Of a stretch of 64,000 bases of DNA, positions 23,010-31,756 are shown piece after piece. Every line of letters starts with the position of its first letter. The stretch's first letter is position 1. The stretch spans positions 1 through 64,000 of the forward strand of contig JALFTB010000035.1 of assembly GCA_022779465.1 (NCBI GenBank). Direction: 5' to 3'. Source of the DNA: CAG-533 sp022779465. GTDB taxonomy: Bacteria > Bacillota_I > Bacilli_A > RF39 > UBA660. Below the pieces are notes generated by a model that worked only from the letters and a program-made list of their open reading frames with translations, was not told where the DNA came from and searched no databases. Position numbers and translations under genes: made by a program.

Positions 23010-24054
23010 ACTTGTCTTTTTTATTATGTTTAAATAATATGTCGGTTTTAAATATTAAAATTAAGGTTATTATTAATAATATTGAATAAAGTAGGATGGC
23101 TAATTTGTTATCTCCTAGGGCATATAAGATTGATATTAAAGCACATAGTAAATTAAATGCATACATTATTAATACGGTCTTTTTGGTTGATTTATTTAAT
23201 TTTAATAATTGATGATGTAAATGTTCTTTATCAGGTGCTCCAATGTTTTCTCCTTTAAGTAATCTTCTAAATATTGCTAGTATAGTATCTAGGATTGGTA
23301 AAAATAAGATTAGGATAGGAATTATTAATGATGTTACTGTAGCTCCTTTATAGCCTAATAAAGCTGTAACAGATATCATAAATCCTAAGAACATACTTCC
23401 AGTATCTCCCATAAATATAGAAGCTGGATTAAAGTTATAAGCTAGAAATCCTAGGGTTGATCCTAACATAATTACACATAATATTACATCTAAACCATTT
23501 AGCCTATCTAAATAAAATGCTATAACTGAGATTGTTAAAAAGAATATTGAACTGGTTCCGGCTGCTAATCCATCTAAACCATCAATTAAATTAACGGCAT
23601 TTATTATTGATACAATAAGTAAGACTGCAAGTGGATAACCCCAAGCGCCAAAAACTATTTCTAAACCGAAAATACTAATCATATCGATATAAATATGGCC
23701 ATAGAATACGACAATACATGCGGCAATAGTTTGAACTAAGAATTTATATCTAGCTGGTACTGGTTTGATATCATCACAAATTCCTAATACGATGATTATA
23801 AAACTACCAATTAAGATTGATATCATTTGCGTTGTAACTTGGCCAAAACACATATAACCAATTAAGAATGATAAGAATATGGCTAGGCCACCTAATCTAG
23901 GAATTGGTTTTTTATGAACTTTTCTTTCGTTTGGATAATCGATTGCGCCAATATGATGAGCAACTTTCTTTACAATTGGTACTAATATCAAACTTGATAT
24001 TAAGGTTGTTAATAGAATTAAAAATACATTATGACCATTAACTATATATGACAT
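23008..24054 (-). CDS. tagO: Undecaprenyl-phosphate GlcNAc-1-phosphate transferase
   Basis: This polytopic enzyme of the MraY/WecA family starts teichoic acid or other wall polymer synthesis by loading GlcNAc-1-phosphate on undecaprenyl phosphate. The 348-residue protein has the N-terminal DYPNERKVHKKPIPRLGGLA, the catalytic region GICDDIKPVPARYKFLVQ, NAVNLIDGLDGLAAG, NFNPASIFMGDTGSMFLGF and the WecA/TagO-specific PDKEHLHHQLL. The HLHH motif separates it from MraY. It forms a single-gene unit with its own terminator. Confidence 0.93.
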   Translation of the reverse strand: MSYIVNGHNVFLILLTTLISSLILVPIVKKVAHHIGAIDYPNERKVHKKPIPRLGGLAIFLSFLIGYMCFGQVTTQMISILIGSFIIIVLGICDDIKPVPARYKFLVQTIAACIVVFYGHIYIDMISIFGLEIVFGAWGYPLAVLLIVSIINAVNLIDGLDGLAAGTSSIFFLTISVIAFYLDRLNGLDVILCVIMLGSTLGFLAYNFNPASIFMGDTGSMFLGFMISVTALLGYKGATVTSLIIPILILFLPILDTILAIFRRLLKGENIGAPDKEHLHHQLLKLNKSTKKTVLIMYAFNLLCALISILYALGDNKLAILLYSILLIITLILIFKTDILFKHNKKDK

Positions 24055-24091
24055 ATTATCACCTTCTTTAATTATTATAACAAAATTTTAG

Positions 24092-24121
24092 TAAAAAAAA
24101 TAGCAAACATAAGAGTTTGCT
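24092..24121 (-). terminator. Terminator after the 24120-24767 gene
   Basis: An AGCAAAC/GTTTGCT stem with eight T following on the minus strand overlaps the stop codon. Confidence 0.8.
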
Positions 24122-24767
24122 AACATTTCCAACCTTTATTATGATCTAAATTGGCAATTTTTTGAATTGTATTTTTTTCTAAATTGATTTCAAATATTTC
24201 GACTACTTCTCCTTCTTTACCATTTGATTTTAATCCTTTGCATAAAGGAGTTCCATAATAAACTTTCTTTCCAGAAATAAGTGGTTTGGCATTACTATCG
24301 ATATTTACATTTGATAAAAGAACTACATTGTTGTTTGTTACAACAGAAATAGCATTTTTTGATTCAAATAATATTCCTTTATTATTAAGGCTATATGCAT
24401 TAATATCATTATTTTCTTTAAGAGAAAGTAATTGTTTATCACCTACAGAGAAATTTACTTTATTATCAACTATTTCAACATTAATAATTTTATTATAATA
24501 ATCAAATTTACCATCATTACTATCCACATTAAATATTAATTTTGGTTCGATTATTTCTTTTAATTTTTTGTGTTTAACTTTATCTTCTAGGTATGATTTT
24601 AATGTAGTTTGTGATGAATGTTCAATTTTGATTCCATTTACAATTTCAATAGATTCTTTGGATTTATCTTTTTGATTAGTAGAAATTTTTTTAATTAAAA
24701 TTATTCCTACAATTAATAAGATAATAAATATAAATACACCCAGATATAATAATTTTTTATTCTTCAT
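24120..24767 (-). CDS. Single-pass membrane protein of unknown function
   Basis: I do not recognise a family. The ATG at 24767 (MKNKKLLYLGVFIFI, 215 aa) follows GAGAGGT; a frame continuing to 24821 has no such site. A membrane helix spans about residues 5-25 and the rest is predicted outside. The body is rich in Asn, Lys and Asp with alternating hydrophobic residues, and reads like a beta-rich, propeller-like or DUF-type extracellular domain (ISVVTNNNVVLLSNVNID, SGKKVYYGTPLCKGLK). It ends the EcfA-like/truA operon. Confidence 0.6.
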   Translation of the reverse strand: MKNKKLLYLGVFIFIILLIVGIILIKKISTNQKDKSKESIEIVNGIKIEHSSQTTLKSYLEDKVKHKKLKEIIEPKLIFNVDSNDGKFDYYNKIINVEIVDNKVNFSVGDKQLLSLKENNDINAYSLNNKGILFESKNAISVVTNNNVVLLSNVNIDSNAKPLISGKKVYYGTPLCKGLKSNGKEGEVVEIFEINLEKNTIQKIANLDHNKGWKC

Positions 24768-24817
24768 TTGGTACCTCTCTATTATCTTAATAACTATATC
24801 TTTTATTTTGAAAAATG

Positions 24818-25534
24818 TCAATATTTAACATTTCTTAAGTATAATCCATTTGGAGGAACAGTTATATAATTATGTTTTTTGCCTTCAAGCATTTCTTTGA
24901 TATAAATTGGTGGCATTTTTTCTTCACCAACTGATATTAGAGCTCCTACCATATTTCTAACCATATATCTATAGAAGCTTTTACCTTCAAACCTTATTAA
25001 TAAGATGTCTTTTCTTTTATAAAATTTTATTTTATATATAACACTATTATAATTTTCTCTTTCTCCTGAAACAAATTCTTTATATGAATGAAATCCTAGG
25101 AGATATTTTGATGCTTGTCTCATCTTTCTAATATTTAATTTATGACAATAATTATAGATGTAGTCATTATCTATTGGATCGTATTCTCCTAAATTTATAA
25201 CATATTCATAATACTTCTTTTTTACATCAAAACGAGCGTGAAAATTATCATTTACTTCAATAACTGAGTTAACGTATATTGCTGGATCAATTAATGAATT
25301 TAAGGCTTCTTTTATATGATCTGTGGGGATATTAACATTTAAATCGAATGATATATATTGATTAAAAGCATGAACTCCTCGATCAGTTCTTCCTGATCCT
25401 TTAATATATACTATAGTTTTATTAATTTTAGTTAGGGCTTTTTCTAATTCACTTTGAACTGTTTTATGATTTTTTAATTTTTGAAAGCCATAAAATTTAC
25501 TTCCATCATAACTGATACTTGCTAAATATCTCAT
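24818..25534 (-). CDS. truA: tRNA pseudouridine synthase A
   Basis: TruA converts uridines 38-40 of the tRNA anticodon arm to pseudouridine. The 238-residue protein has the start RYLASISYDGSKFYGFQ, the catalytic aspartate motif GSGRTDRGVHAF, NDNFHARFDVKKKYYEY and the late GKSFYRYMVRNMVGALI. It shares one base with the upstream ATPase-like gene. In Bacilli truA normally ends the operon ecfA1-ecfA2-ecfT-truA. Here ecfT is missing. Confidence 0.97.
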   Translation of the reverse strand: MRYLASISYDGSKFYGFQKLKNHKTVQSELEKALTKINKTIVYIKGSGRTDRGVHAFNQYISFDLNVNIPTDHIKEALNSLIDPAIYVNSVIEVNDNFHARFDVKKKYYEYVINLGEYDPIDNDYIYNYCHKLNIRKMRQASKYLLGFHSYKEFVSGERENYNSVIYKIKFYKRKDILLIRFEGKSFYRYMVRNMVGALISVGEEKMPPIYIKEMLEGKKHNYITVPPNGLYLRNVKY

Positions 25535-26151
25535 TAAAAGACACTCCTATAAATTCCTTTTAATAATTCCTTGTTATCTAAGGTATATTCTAAATTAGCA
25601 CCTTTTTCATTTGCCATATCAATGAATGTAATAATTGGAGGTTTATCTATGAAACCTTGTTTAATTGCGGTAAGAATATCACCTTGATATTTAATAACTT
25701 TATTTTTAGATATTATAATATGTTTGGTAGTTTTATTAATAAAATTAATATCGTTAGATATTATTATAAAATTTGTTTTATGTTCAGCATTGACCGTTTT
25801 AATTAGTTTAGATATTTTAGATTTAATTTTACTATTAAAGCCTAAATCAAAATTATTTAAGATTATAACTTCTGGTTCTAGAGAGATTGTATAAAGTAAT
25901 AACGCTAATTTATATTCTCCGTAACTTAAATCATTAGTTTTTTTCTTTAATAAATCGGCGGTTATATTTAGAATTTGATTATACATTTTATTCTTAGGGA
26001 TGTATCTACTTACTTTTGAATTTTTCTTTATTGTAGGAATTTTAATTTCATCTAGTAAAACTGTTAGGTCTTTGATTTCACCATAAAAGCCAATAAAATT
26101 TTTACTGGAAAAGTAGTTTGTACTAGCTTTTTTTACATACATTATTTCCAT
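25534..26151 (-). CDS. Degenerate EcfA2-like ABC ATPase remnant
   Basis: The 205-residue protein keeps the back half of an ABC ATPase. LSYGEYKLALLLYTI matches the signature motif plus helix, and EPEVIILNNFDLGFNSKIKS matches Walker B and D-loop, but with Asn-Asn replacing the Asp-Glu pair. IIISNDINFINKTTKHIIIS corresponds to the H-loop region with Asn for His. No Walker A is present. The C-terminal GFIDKPPIITFIDMANEKG resembles the EcfA tail. Position directly before truA supports descent from ecfA2. It is probably not an active ATPase, though it may still be a structural partner. It overlaps the upstream gene by 10 bases. Confidence 0.7.
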   Translation of the reverse strand: MEIMYVKKASTNYFSSKNFIGFYGEIKDLTVLLDEIKIPTIKKNSKVSRYIPKNKMYNQILNITADLLKKKTNDLSYGEYKLALLLYTISLEPEVIILNNFDLGFNSKIKSKISKLIKTVNAEHKTNFIIISNDINFINKTTKHIIISKNKVIKYQGDILTAIKQGFIDKPPIITFIDMANEKGANLEYTLDNKELLKGIYRSVF

Positions 26152-26888
26152 AATTCACCTACTAATGCTTTCATATCAAAATATTTTTCCTTTAGTAAAT
26201 CATAGTAATTTAAATTGGTACTCATTTCAACAATAAAAGGAAGATGCATTCCTATTTTAGATAAATATTTATCGTCTGATAAGATAATATCTGATGGTTC
26301 ATATGCAACAACATGATTGTTATCTAAGATAATAATATCTGTTCCATATAATAATTCTTCTGGATTAGTTGTAACATTTAATATACAAATTTTATTATTT
26401 TTAGCATATTTTATTATTTTTAATTTTTGACTTGTAGTTAAGTATGTTAACATATCATCAATACCTAAAATACTTGGATTAATTATTAATAAAGATAAAA
26501 TTTTAATAAATGCTTTTTCGTAAATTGTTAAATATTCAATTTTTGATTCTAGTAATTCTTCAATATCAAAAAATTTAGAAAATCTCTCAATGTTTTTATA
26601 AGCTACTTCTGGTGTTATATTTAATACATTTTGATAATATAATAATTCCTCTTTAACATAATTTGTTTTAAAATCAAAGTTATTTAAAACAGCTGCGATG
26701 TTCTTTCTTAAAAATTCAATATCTAAGTTACTTACTGGTGTATCATCTATCATTATATTGGAAGAATGAGTTTGATTTATTAATGTTTTTAAAATAAGTG
26801 TCTTTCCACTACTCATTGTTCCGATTATGTTGATAAATGGTGTTAATTTAATTTCTAAATCATAATCTTTGAAATATATTTTTTTCAT
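26142..26888 (-). CDS. Degenerate EcfA1-like ABC ATPase
   Basis: The 248-residue protein has an intact Walker A, GTMSSGKT at residues 23-30, and a Walker B-like SILGIDDM near 140. The signature is eroded: LTIYEKAFIKIL replaces LSGGQ-type sequence. The H-loop segment NVTTNPEELLYGTDIIILD has no histidine. The tail MHLPFIVEMSTNL resembles the end of EcfA. With the next gene it looks like the energising pair of an energy-coupling-factor vitamin transporter that has drifted. ATP binding is plausible, hydrolysis doubtful. No ecfT or S-component is in the window. Confidence 0.7.
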   Translation of the reverse strand: MKKIYFKDYDLEIKLTPFINIIGTMSSGKTLILKTLINQTHSSNIMIDDTPVSNLDIEFLRKNIAAVLNNFDFKTNYVKEELLYYQNVLNITPEVAYKNIERFSKFFDIEELLESKIEYLTIYEKAFIKILSLLIINPSILGIDDMLTYLTTSQKLKIIKYAKNNKICILNVTTNPEELLYGTDIIILDNNHVVAYEPSDIILSDDKYLSKIGMHLPFIVEMSTNLNYYDLLKEKYFDMKALVGELWK

Positions 26889-26918
26889 GTTATCACCCCT
26901 GCAATTTAATTATATCAC

Positions 26919-26952
26919 ATAAAAAAGCATAATAAAAATTTATTGTGCTTTT
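26919..26952 (-). terminator. Terminator of the S41 protease gene
   Basis: A 14-base stem with one mismatch around AAAAGCA/TGCTTTT starts at the stop codon and ends in a T-run on the minus strand. Confidence 0.7.
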
Positions 26953-28151
26953 GTCATTTCAAATAATGCGGTTTGTAGTTGATTGTCTTTTTCAGGAACG
27001 CGATCATTCATATATTCTTCTGATAGATTTACTTCAATGTCAGGAGTTAAACCAACTTCATCAATACAATTACCTTTTGGAGTTAACCATTTGGCAGAAG
27101 TGTATTTGTACATGGTTCCATCGCTTAAGGTTGATGTTTTTTGAACTTTACCTTTTCCATATGATTTTACACCAACTAATGTTGCTCCGTAACTATATTT
27201 TAAGGCAGATGCAAGAACTTCTGATGCAGATGCAGAACCATTATTAATTAGCACATATACTTTATAATTACGACTTTCTTCTGTATCATCTACAGTGTCT
27301 TCTTTAGTTAATTTATTTTGTAGTGAATAGATTAGTTTTCCTTTTTGTAAGAACATTTTAGCAATATTAGTTGCGTCTGATAGGTATCCACCAGTGTTAT
27401 TTCTTACATCAATAATTAAACTATTTATTTGTTTTGTTTCAAGATTAGTTAATTCTTTTTTAAATTGTTCGTATGTTGTGTCAGAAAATTTATTTATTTT
27501 AATATATCCTACTTTTTGATTATTATATTCTTTGATTTCGGCTGAGATTGAAGGTACATATAATGAAGCTTTTTCTAAATCAAAAGATAATATTTTGGAA
27601 TTTCTGTTAACTTCAATTTTTATTTTTTTACTTTTTTGAATTTCAGATACTGCATCGTTTGATGTTTTGTTAGCCATATCTATATCATTTATTTTAGTTA
27701 TTATATCACCTGGATGAACTCCGGCTTTTTGGGCTGGTGAATCATCAAATACATTAACTATATTTATTTTGCCAGTATCGGTTGTTGTTACTTCTATTCC
27801 AACTCCTTCATATGAACCATTTAATGAGTCATTTAAAATTGTTGTACTATTTTCATTTAAATAAGTTGTATATGGATCTCCTAGGTAACTTAACATACCA
27901 CTTATTGCAGCTTCGACTAGTTTGTTTTCATCAATGTCATCATAGTAGTTTTCTAAAATACTTTTGTATGATTTTTCGAATTCTGCTAAATATTTTGAAT
28001 CATTTGAACTGAAGCAATTATCTTTTTTATTATTGTATACTACGCAGCCTGTACTAACACCCATTATTATTGATGCAACAAGGGTAATAACAATTACTTC
28101 CCATAATTCAAATGTTGGTTTTTTGCTTTTAGTTTTTCTTTTATCCTTCAT
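26940..28151 (-). CDS. S41 carboxy-terminal processing protease (CtpA/CtpB-like)
   Basis: This is a membrane-anchored PDZ serine protease that trims outer-surface proteins from their C-terminus. One membrane helix lies at about residues 17-38, followed by an N-terminal helical region, a PDZ domain at about 105-180 (GSYEGVGIEVTTTDTGKINI, SPAQKAGVHPGDIITKINDI) and the S41 core. The catalytic Ser is in NGSASASEVLASALK, and the Lys in GVKSYGKGKVQ. Length 403 is usual. In Bacillus the paralogue CtpB acts in sporulation signalling, but nothing here assigns that role. Confidence 0.92.
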   Translation of the reverse strand: MKDKRKTKSKKPTFELWEVIVITLVASIIMGVSTGCVVYNNKKDNCFSSNDSKYLAEFEKSYKSILENYYDDIDENKLVEAAISGMLSYLGDPYTTYLNENSTTILNDSLNGSYEGVGIEVTTTDTGKINIVNVFDDSPAQKAGVHPGDIITKINDIDMANKTSNDAVSEIQKSKKIKIEVNRNSKILSFDLEKASLYVPSISAEIKEYNNQKVGYIKINKFSDTTYEQFKKELTNLETKQINSLIIDVRNNTGGYLSDATNIAKMFLQKGKLIYSLQNKLTKEDTVDDTEESRNYKVYVLINNGSASASEVLASALKYSYGATLVGVKSYGKGKVQKTSTLSDGTMYKYTSAKWLTPKGNCIDEVGLTPDIEVNLSEEYMNDRVPEKDNQLQTALFEMTKAQ

Positions 28152-28197
28152 ATTATCATCTCATTTTAATAATAACATAAAAACAAATTTTACAAAA

Positions 28198-28225
28198 TAA
28201 AAAAAGTGTTAATTTAACACTTTTT
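28198..28225 (-). terminator. Terminator of the 28209-28700 gene
   Basis: An AAAAGTGTT/AACACTTTT stem followed by seven T on the minus strand overlaps the stop codon. Confidence 0.75.
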
Positions 28226-28700
28226 CATAATCTGTTACACTTTCATAATATTTAGACACTTTTCCATTTTTAATTAATACTAGAGCAGAATCTTTTACTT
28301 GTACTTCACTTGCTTTTGTTGGTTTTTTATTTGACTTATCACTTACGTAAGGACTATTGAATTTTGTACTTAAATCAACAAAATATATTTTTTTAGCATT
28401 CTCTTTCTTTTCATAATTAGAAATTAAAGATTGATATTGTGATGCACTTGATGATGTTGAATCGTATAAGAATACGTAGTATTCATCATAAGGTCTATTA
28501 AACATAGTTCCTACAGTGCATTCTGTATAATCAAATTCTACTGTTGATGTATCTTTATTTTTCTTTGATAAAATTGTATCTGTTAGAAAATAAAGACCAA
28601 CAGCTAAAGCAATTAAGATTACAGCTATAATTATTAAATTTCTAATTTCTTTTGTGTCTTCACTATCATATCTTTGTGTTTTTAATCTTTTTTGTTTCAT
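28209..28700 (-). CDS. Membrane-anchored thioredoxin-fold-like protein without CxxC
   Basis: I do not recognise a named family. The 163-residue protein has a charged N-terminus, a membrane helix at about residues 23-43 and an outer domain whose order resembles a thioredoxin fold: EYYVFLYDSTSSSASQYQSL as strand then helix, KKIYFVDLS as the next strand, and SALVLIKNGKVSKYYE as the late strand pair. The place of the CxxC pair is taken by STSSS, so it cannot be a redox enzyme of the usual kind. It has its own promoter and terminator. Confidence 0.6.
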   Translation of the reverse strand: MKQKRLKTQRYDSEDTKEIRNLIIIAVILIALAVGLYFLTDTILSKKNKDTSTVEFDYTECTVGTMFNRPYDEYYVFLYDSTSSSASQYQSLISNYEKKENAKKIYFVDLSTKFNSPYVSDKSNKKPTKASEVQVKDSALVLIKNGKVSKYYESVTDYEKVLN

Positions 28701-28717
28701 TTTCCCACCTAGTTATT

Positions 28718-28745
28718 ATTTTAACACATATATTTAAATTTTCAA
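28718..28745 (-). promoter_or_regulatory. Promoter of the 28209-28700 gene
   Basis: TTGAAA (28740-28745), 16 bases, TAAAAT (28718-28723) on the minus strand, close upstream of the ribosome binding site AGGTGGG. Confidence 0.6.
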
Positions 28746-28747
28746 AA

Positions 28748-28776
28748 CAAAAAGAAATAGTAGTTAAACTATTTCT
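28748..28776 (-). terminator. Orphan terminator-like hairpin
   Basis: A perfect 8-bp stem (GAAATAGT with ACTATTTC, 6-base loop) followed by TTTTTGTTTTG on the minus strand. It is a second hairpin some 50 bases beyond the terminator of the YihY gene, with no ORF between them. Confidence 0.55.
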
Positions 28777-28827
28777 CAAATATTACTCCACAATATCGTT
28801 AGTTCGACAAAACTAGATTGAGATCGT

Positions 28828-28870
28828 GAAAAAATAACATGTACTAAGTAATACTCGTGTACATGTTATT
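28828..28870 (-). terminator. Terminator of the YihY operon
   Basis: A perfect 12-bp stem (28833-28844 with 28859-28870, 14-base loop) followed by six T on the minus strand, just after the YihY stop. Confidence 0.8.
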
Positions 28871-28878
28871 ATTATGCT

Positions 28879-29739
28879 TTATTCTTCAATATTTATAGAA
28901 CCTGTTTTTTCCAATTCTTCTTTTTCAACTCTAGTTGTTAAGCTTAATCCGATTACAAAAATAAAACTTAGGAAATATATCCATAACATTAATACTGCTA
29001 TATTTGATAAGCCTGCATAGAAGATGTCATATCTAGCAAAATGAGATGCATAATATCCATATATTTCTGTTGTTAAAATCCATCCAACTGTTGTAAATAT
29101 GGCACCAAAATTAATTTGTGATGCAGGAATGTGTTTGTCAGGGGCGATAGTAAATATAGTTTTTATAAACGCAAAGATAATTAACCAAGATATGGGTCCT
29201 TGAATAATTTTTAAAATGCTCGTTATGATATTTTTTAAGTTAAAGTAATCAAATGTATCTACTATTTTTTCACCAAGAAGTGGAACAATAAGTACAAACA
29301 GATATAAAACTATTATAAGAAAGGTTAATCCAATAGCTTTGATTCTTCTTTTTAGCCATGTACTTTGTTTCATTCCATATATTTCATTGGCTGTAATAAT
29401 AATAGAATCAGCACTATTTGATGCAAAATATAACATAATTATTATCATACAAATATAATTAAAATCTAAAGATTTACCACTAATAATTGGAACTATTAGT
29501 TTTACTATACTTTGATCAAAATTTGCTTTTAAAAATTCTATGATTGTATCTATTGATATGTTAAAGAATGAGGCTCCATAACCAATTATTGTTATGATTG
29601 GAACTAGGGATAATACTAAGAAAAAGGCCAGTTGTCCTGGCAAAATTGCCATTTCTGGTCTATTTAATATTTCCCAAACTTTTTTTATGAATGCTTTAGC
29701 ACGATTAATTTGTTTACTAAAGGATTTCTTTTTCTTCAT
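28879..29739 (-). CDS. YihY/virulence factor BrkB family membrane protein
   Basis: The 286-residue protein has a short basic N-terminus, then six hydrophobic segments. The family pattern is visible in ILPGQLAFFLVLSLVPIITI, FASNSADSIIITANEIYG, FGAIFTTVGWILTTEIYGYY and YAGLSNIAVLMLWIYFLSFI. The family was once labelled RNase BN, but that activity belongs to another protein. Its members may be transporters or lipid-handling proteins. It overlaps the GGDEF gene by 23 bases and is the last gene of that operon. Confidence 0.88.
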   Translation of the reverse strand: MKKKKSFSKQINRAKAFIKKVWEILNRPEMAILPGQLAFFLVLSLVPIITIIGYGASFFNISIDTIIEFLKANFDQSIVKLIVPIISGKSLDFNYICMIIIMLYFASNSADSIIITANEIYGMKQSTWLKRRIKAIGLTFLIIVLYLFVLIVPLLGEKIVDTFDYFNLKNIITSILKIIQGPISWLIIFAFIKTIFTIAPDKHIPASQINFGAIFTTVGWILTTEIYGYYASHFARYDIFYAGLSNIAVLMLWIYFLSFIFVIGLSLTTRVEKEELEKTGSINIEE

Positions 29740-31756
29740 TTGATTCAGCCTCTATCTCTTTATTCTCTCTCATTTGAATTGTTGCTTCATTAATTGCATC
29801 GTCTATCAATTTCAAATCATCTACTATCATACTAAAACCAAATGCAGCACCATATTCATATGGTAAATCATTAAATTCTTTAACTAATTTCTTTAAATAA
29901 TTAATTACTTGTTTTTCTTGATATCCAACTAAATATATCATGAATTCATTACCATCAGTTCTCATAATTTCAGTATTATCTAATTGGGTTTGGTGAAGAA
30001 TATTAGCAGCAGCCATAATTTGTTTGTCGCCTTCTTCATGACCAAATGTATCATTTAAATACTTAATATTATTTAAATCGATAACTATGATTGCTTGAGG
30101 ATAAATAGTGTTTTGATTCCAGATATCCATTCTCTCATTTAAGTAATTTCGATTTTTTAATGATGTTAACATATCAACATATTTTAACTTTTCGTCTTTT
30201 CTGATTTTTGAGTTCATTTTAATATGTTTCTTTGAATAGATTACAATTCCAATTACAGCAACTGAGAATGTGATAATAATTAAAGCATATTTAGCAATTG
30301 TACTTGCAGTATTACCATTTGTTTCTGCTTGTTCATAAGATAAAAGACCACTTCTTAACATATCACTGCTACTTAATCTATTAATATAAGATTTAAATAG
30401 TTTATAGAATGTATCAGTATTATTAACATATTTAAATGTATAATTATCAGTTGTATATCCAGTATAACTTACATAGTAATTATCTATTTTTTTATTTTGA
30501 TAATATTCATATGTTGAAGCATCTAAAGCAATTAGTGAACCTTTTTTTACTTGTTTAAGTAGATTTTTTTCACTTGTTACTTCTTCTAAGTTAATATTAT
30601 TTTTTGTTTTTAAATATTTTGATAATTCACTATTTTCAATTACATAAATAGTTTCATTTGATATTTCACTTAAATCATTATATAAATGGTTACCTTTTAA
30701 AGGACTAATTATATAAAATTTTTCATTTATGTTTGTTTTAATGAAATGATTACCTGATGTTAGTGATGTATCGTTAAAGATTAAATCAACTTTATTATTA
30801 TTGAAAGCTTTGATTAAAGCATTATAGTTTTTATATTTGTTATATTTAAATTCAACTTTACTAAATTTACTAAAGTCTTTTAAATATTCGATTATCATTC
30901 CACCATATTTTGAACTACTTAAAGTTTGATATGGGGTACTGTTTACAAATCCAAAGGTATAAACTTTATTTGTTAAAGTATCGGTTTCTAATTCAGTAAG
31001 TCCTAATTTTTCAACATATAGATTATATAGATTTGTATAATAACTTGTTTCTAAATTTTCTTTAGACCAAATATTATAGAATTTTTTAACAATTGAATTA
31101 AATTTTTCGTTATCTCCTAGTTTAATATAATAATTTAATACTAGGTTGTCTAAATGATAAATTATATTGTAATTATTAGTTATAATCTCATCTAAATATT
31201 CATTAAGTGGAATTATCATATAATTAATATTTTTGTTAGTCATGGCTGCTAATAATTTATCTTTTGTTTCATAAGTACTAAATGTTATTGATGTTTTATA
31301 ACTTGAATTAACTCTTGAAATGCCATCAGCCAAGCCACCAATTGTTTTACCATTTAAATCAGTTATTGATGTTACAACTTCATAGTCTCTTCCTATAATT
31401 ACATAGTGATCTTGATAAAATAATAAGTCATTATCAGTTATGTCTTTTGTAACAGCAAAACCAATACCAGTTCCACCACTAATTGGAGTTATTTTTTTAT
31501 CTACATTTATATCATATTTATTGCTTAATTCATCTAGATAATCATAGAATACACCTTTACCATCTTTACCAAATACATTAAGGTCTGATGGTACATTAAA
31601 GGAAACGATATTTGATTTATTATCATTTATCCATTCTTTTTCAGAAATATTTAATTTATTAGCATCATAAAAATAATTGTAATAAACAAATATACCTATA
31701 ATTGCAGCAACTACAAGCGATATAATTGTTATAATTAATTTCTTTTTTCGTTTCAT
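29717..31756 (-). CDS. Substrate-binding-domain sensor with a degenerate GGDEF domain
   Basis: The 679-residue protein has an N-terminal membrane helix (about 8-26), two tandem periplasmic-binding-type domains outside the membrane (about 40-255 and 262-480, the second starting TFGFVNSTPYQTLSSSKYGG), a second helix near 490-510 and a cytoplasmic GGDEF-type domain (about 520-660). Family features include LTSLKNRNYLNERM and IIVIDLNNIKYLNDTFGHEE with GD. The active-site loop reads RTDGNEF at 599-605 in place of GG(D/E)EF, so cyclase activity is doubtful. It may bind GTP as a sensor. It is coupled to the gene before and after. Confidence 0.83.
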   Translation of the reverse strand: MKRKKKLIITIISLVVAAIIGIFVYYNYFYDANKLNISEKEWINDNKSNIVSFNVPSDLNVFGKDGKGVFYDYLDELSNKYDINVDKKITPISGGTGIGFAVTKDITDNDLLFYQDHYVIIGRDYEVVTSITDLNGKTIGGLADGISRVNSSYKTSITFSTYETKDKLLAAMTNKNINYMIIPLNEYLDEIITNNYNIIYHLDNLVLNYYIKLGDNEKFNSIVKKFYNIWSKENLETSYYTNLYNLYVEKLGLTELETDTLTNKVYTFGFVNSTPYQTLSSSKYGGMIIEYLKDFSKFSKVEFKYNKYKNYNALIKAFNNNKVDLIFNDTSLTSGNHFIKTNINEKFYIISPLKGNHLYNDLSEISNETIYVIENSELSKYLKTKNNINLEEVTSEKNLLKQVKKGSLIALDASTYEYYQNKKIDNYYVSYTGYTTDNYTFKYVNNTDTFYKLFKSYINRLSSSDMLRSGLLSYEQAETNGNTASTIAKYALIIITFSVAVIGIVIYSKKHIKMNSKIRKDEKLKYVDMLTSLKNRNYLNERMDIWNQNTIYPQAIIVIDLNNIKYLNDTFGHEEGDKQIMAAANILHQTQLDNTEIMRTDGNEFMIYLVGYQEKQVINYLKKLVKEFNDLPYEYGAAFGFSMIVDDLKLIDDAINEATIQMRENKEIEAESNEEKEIL

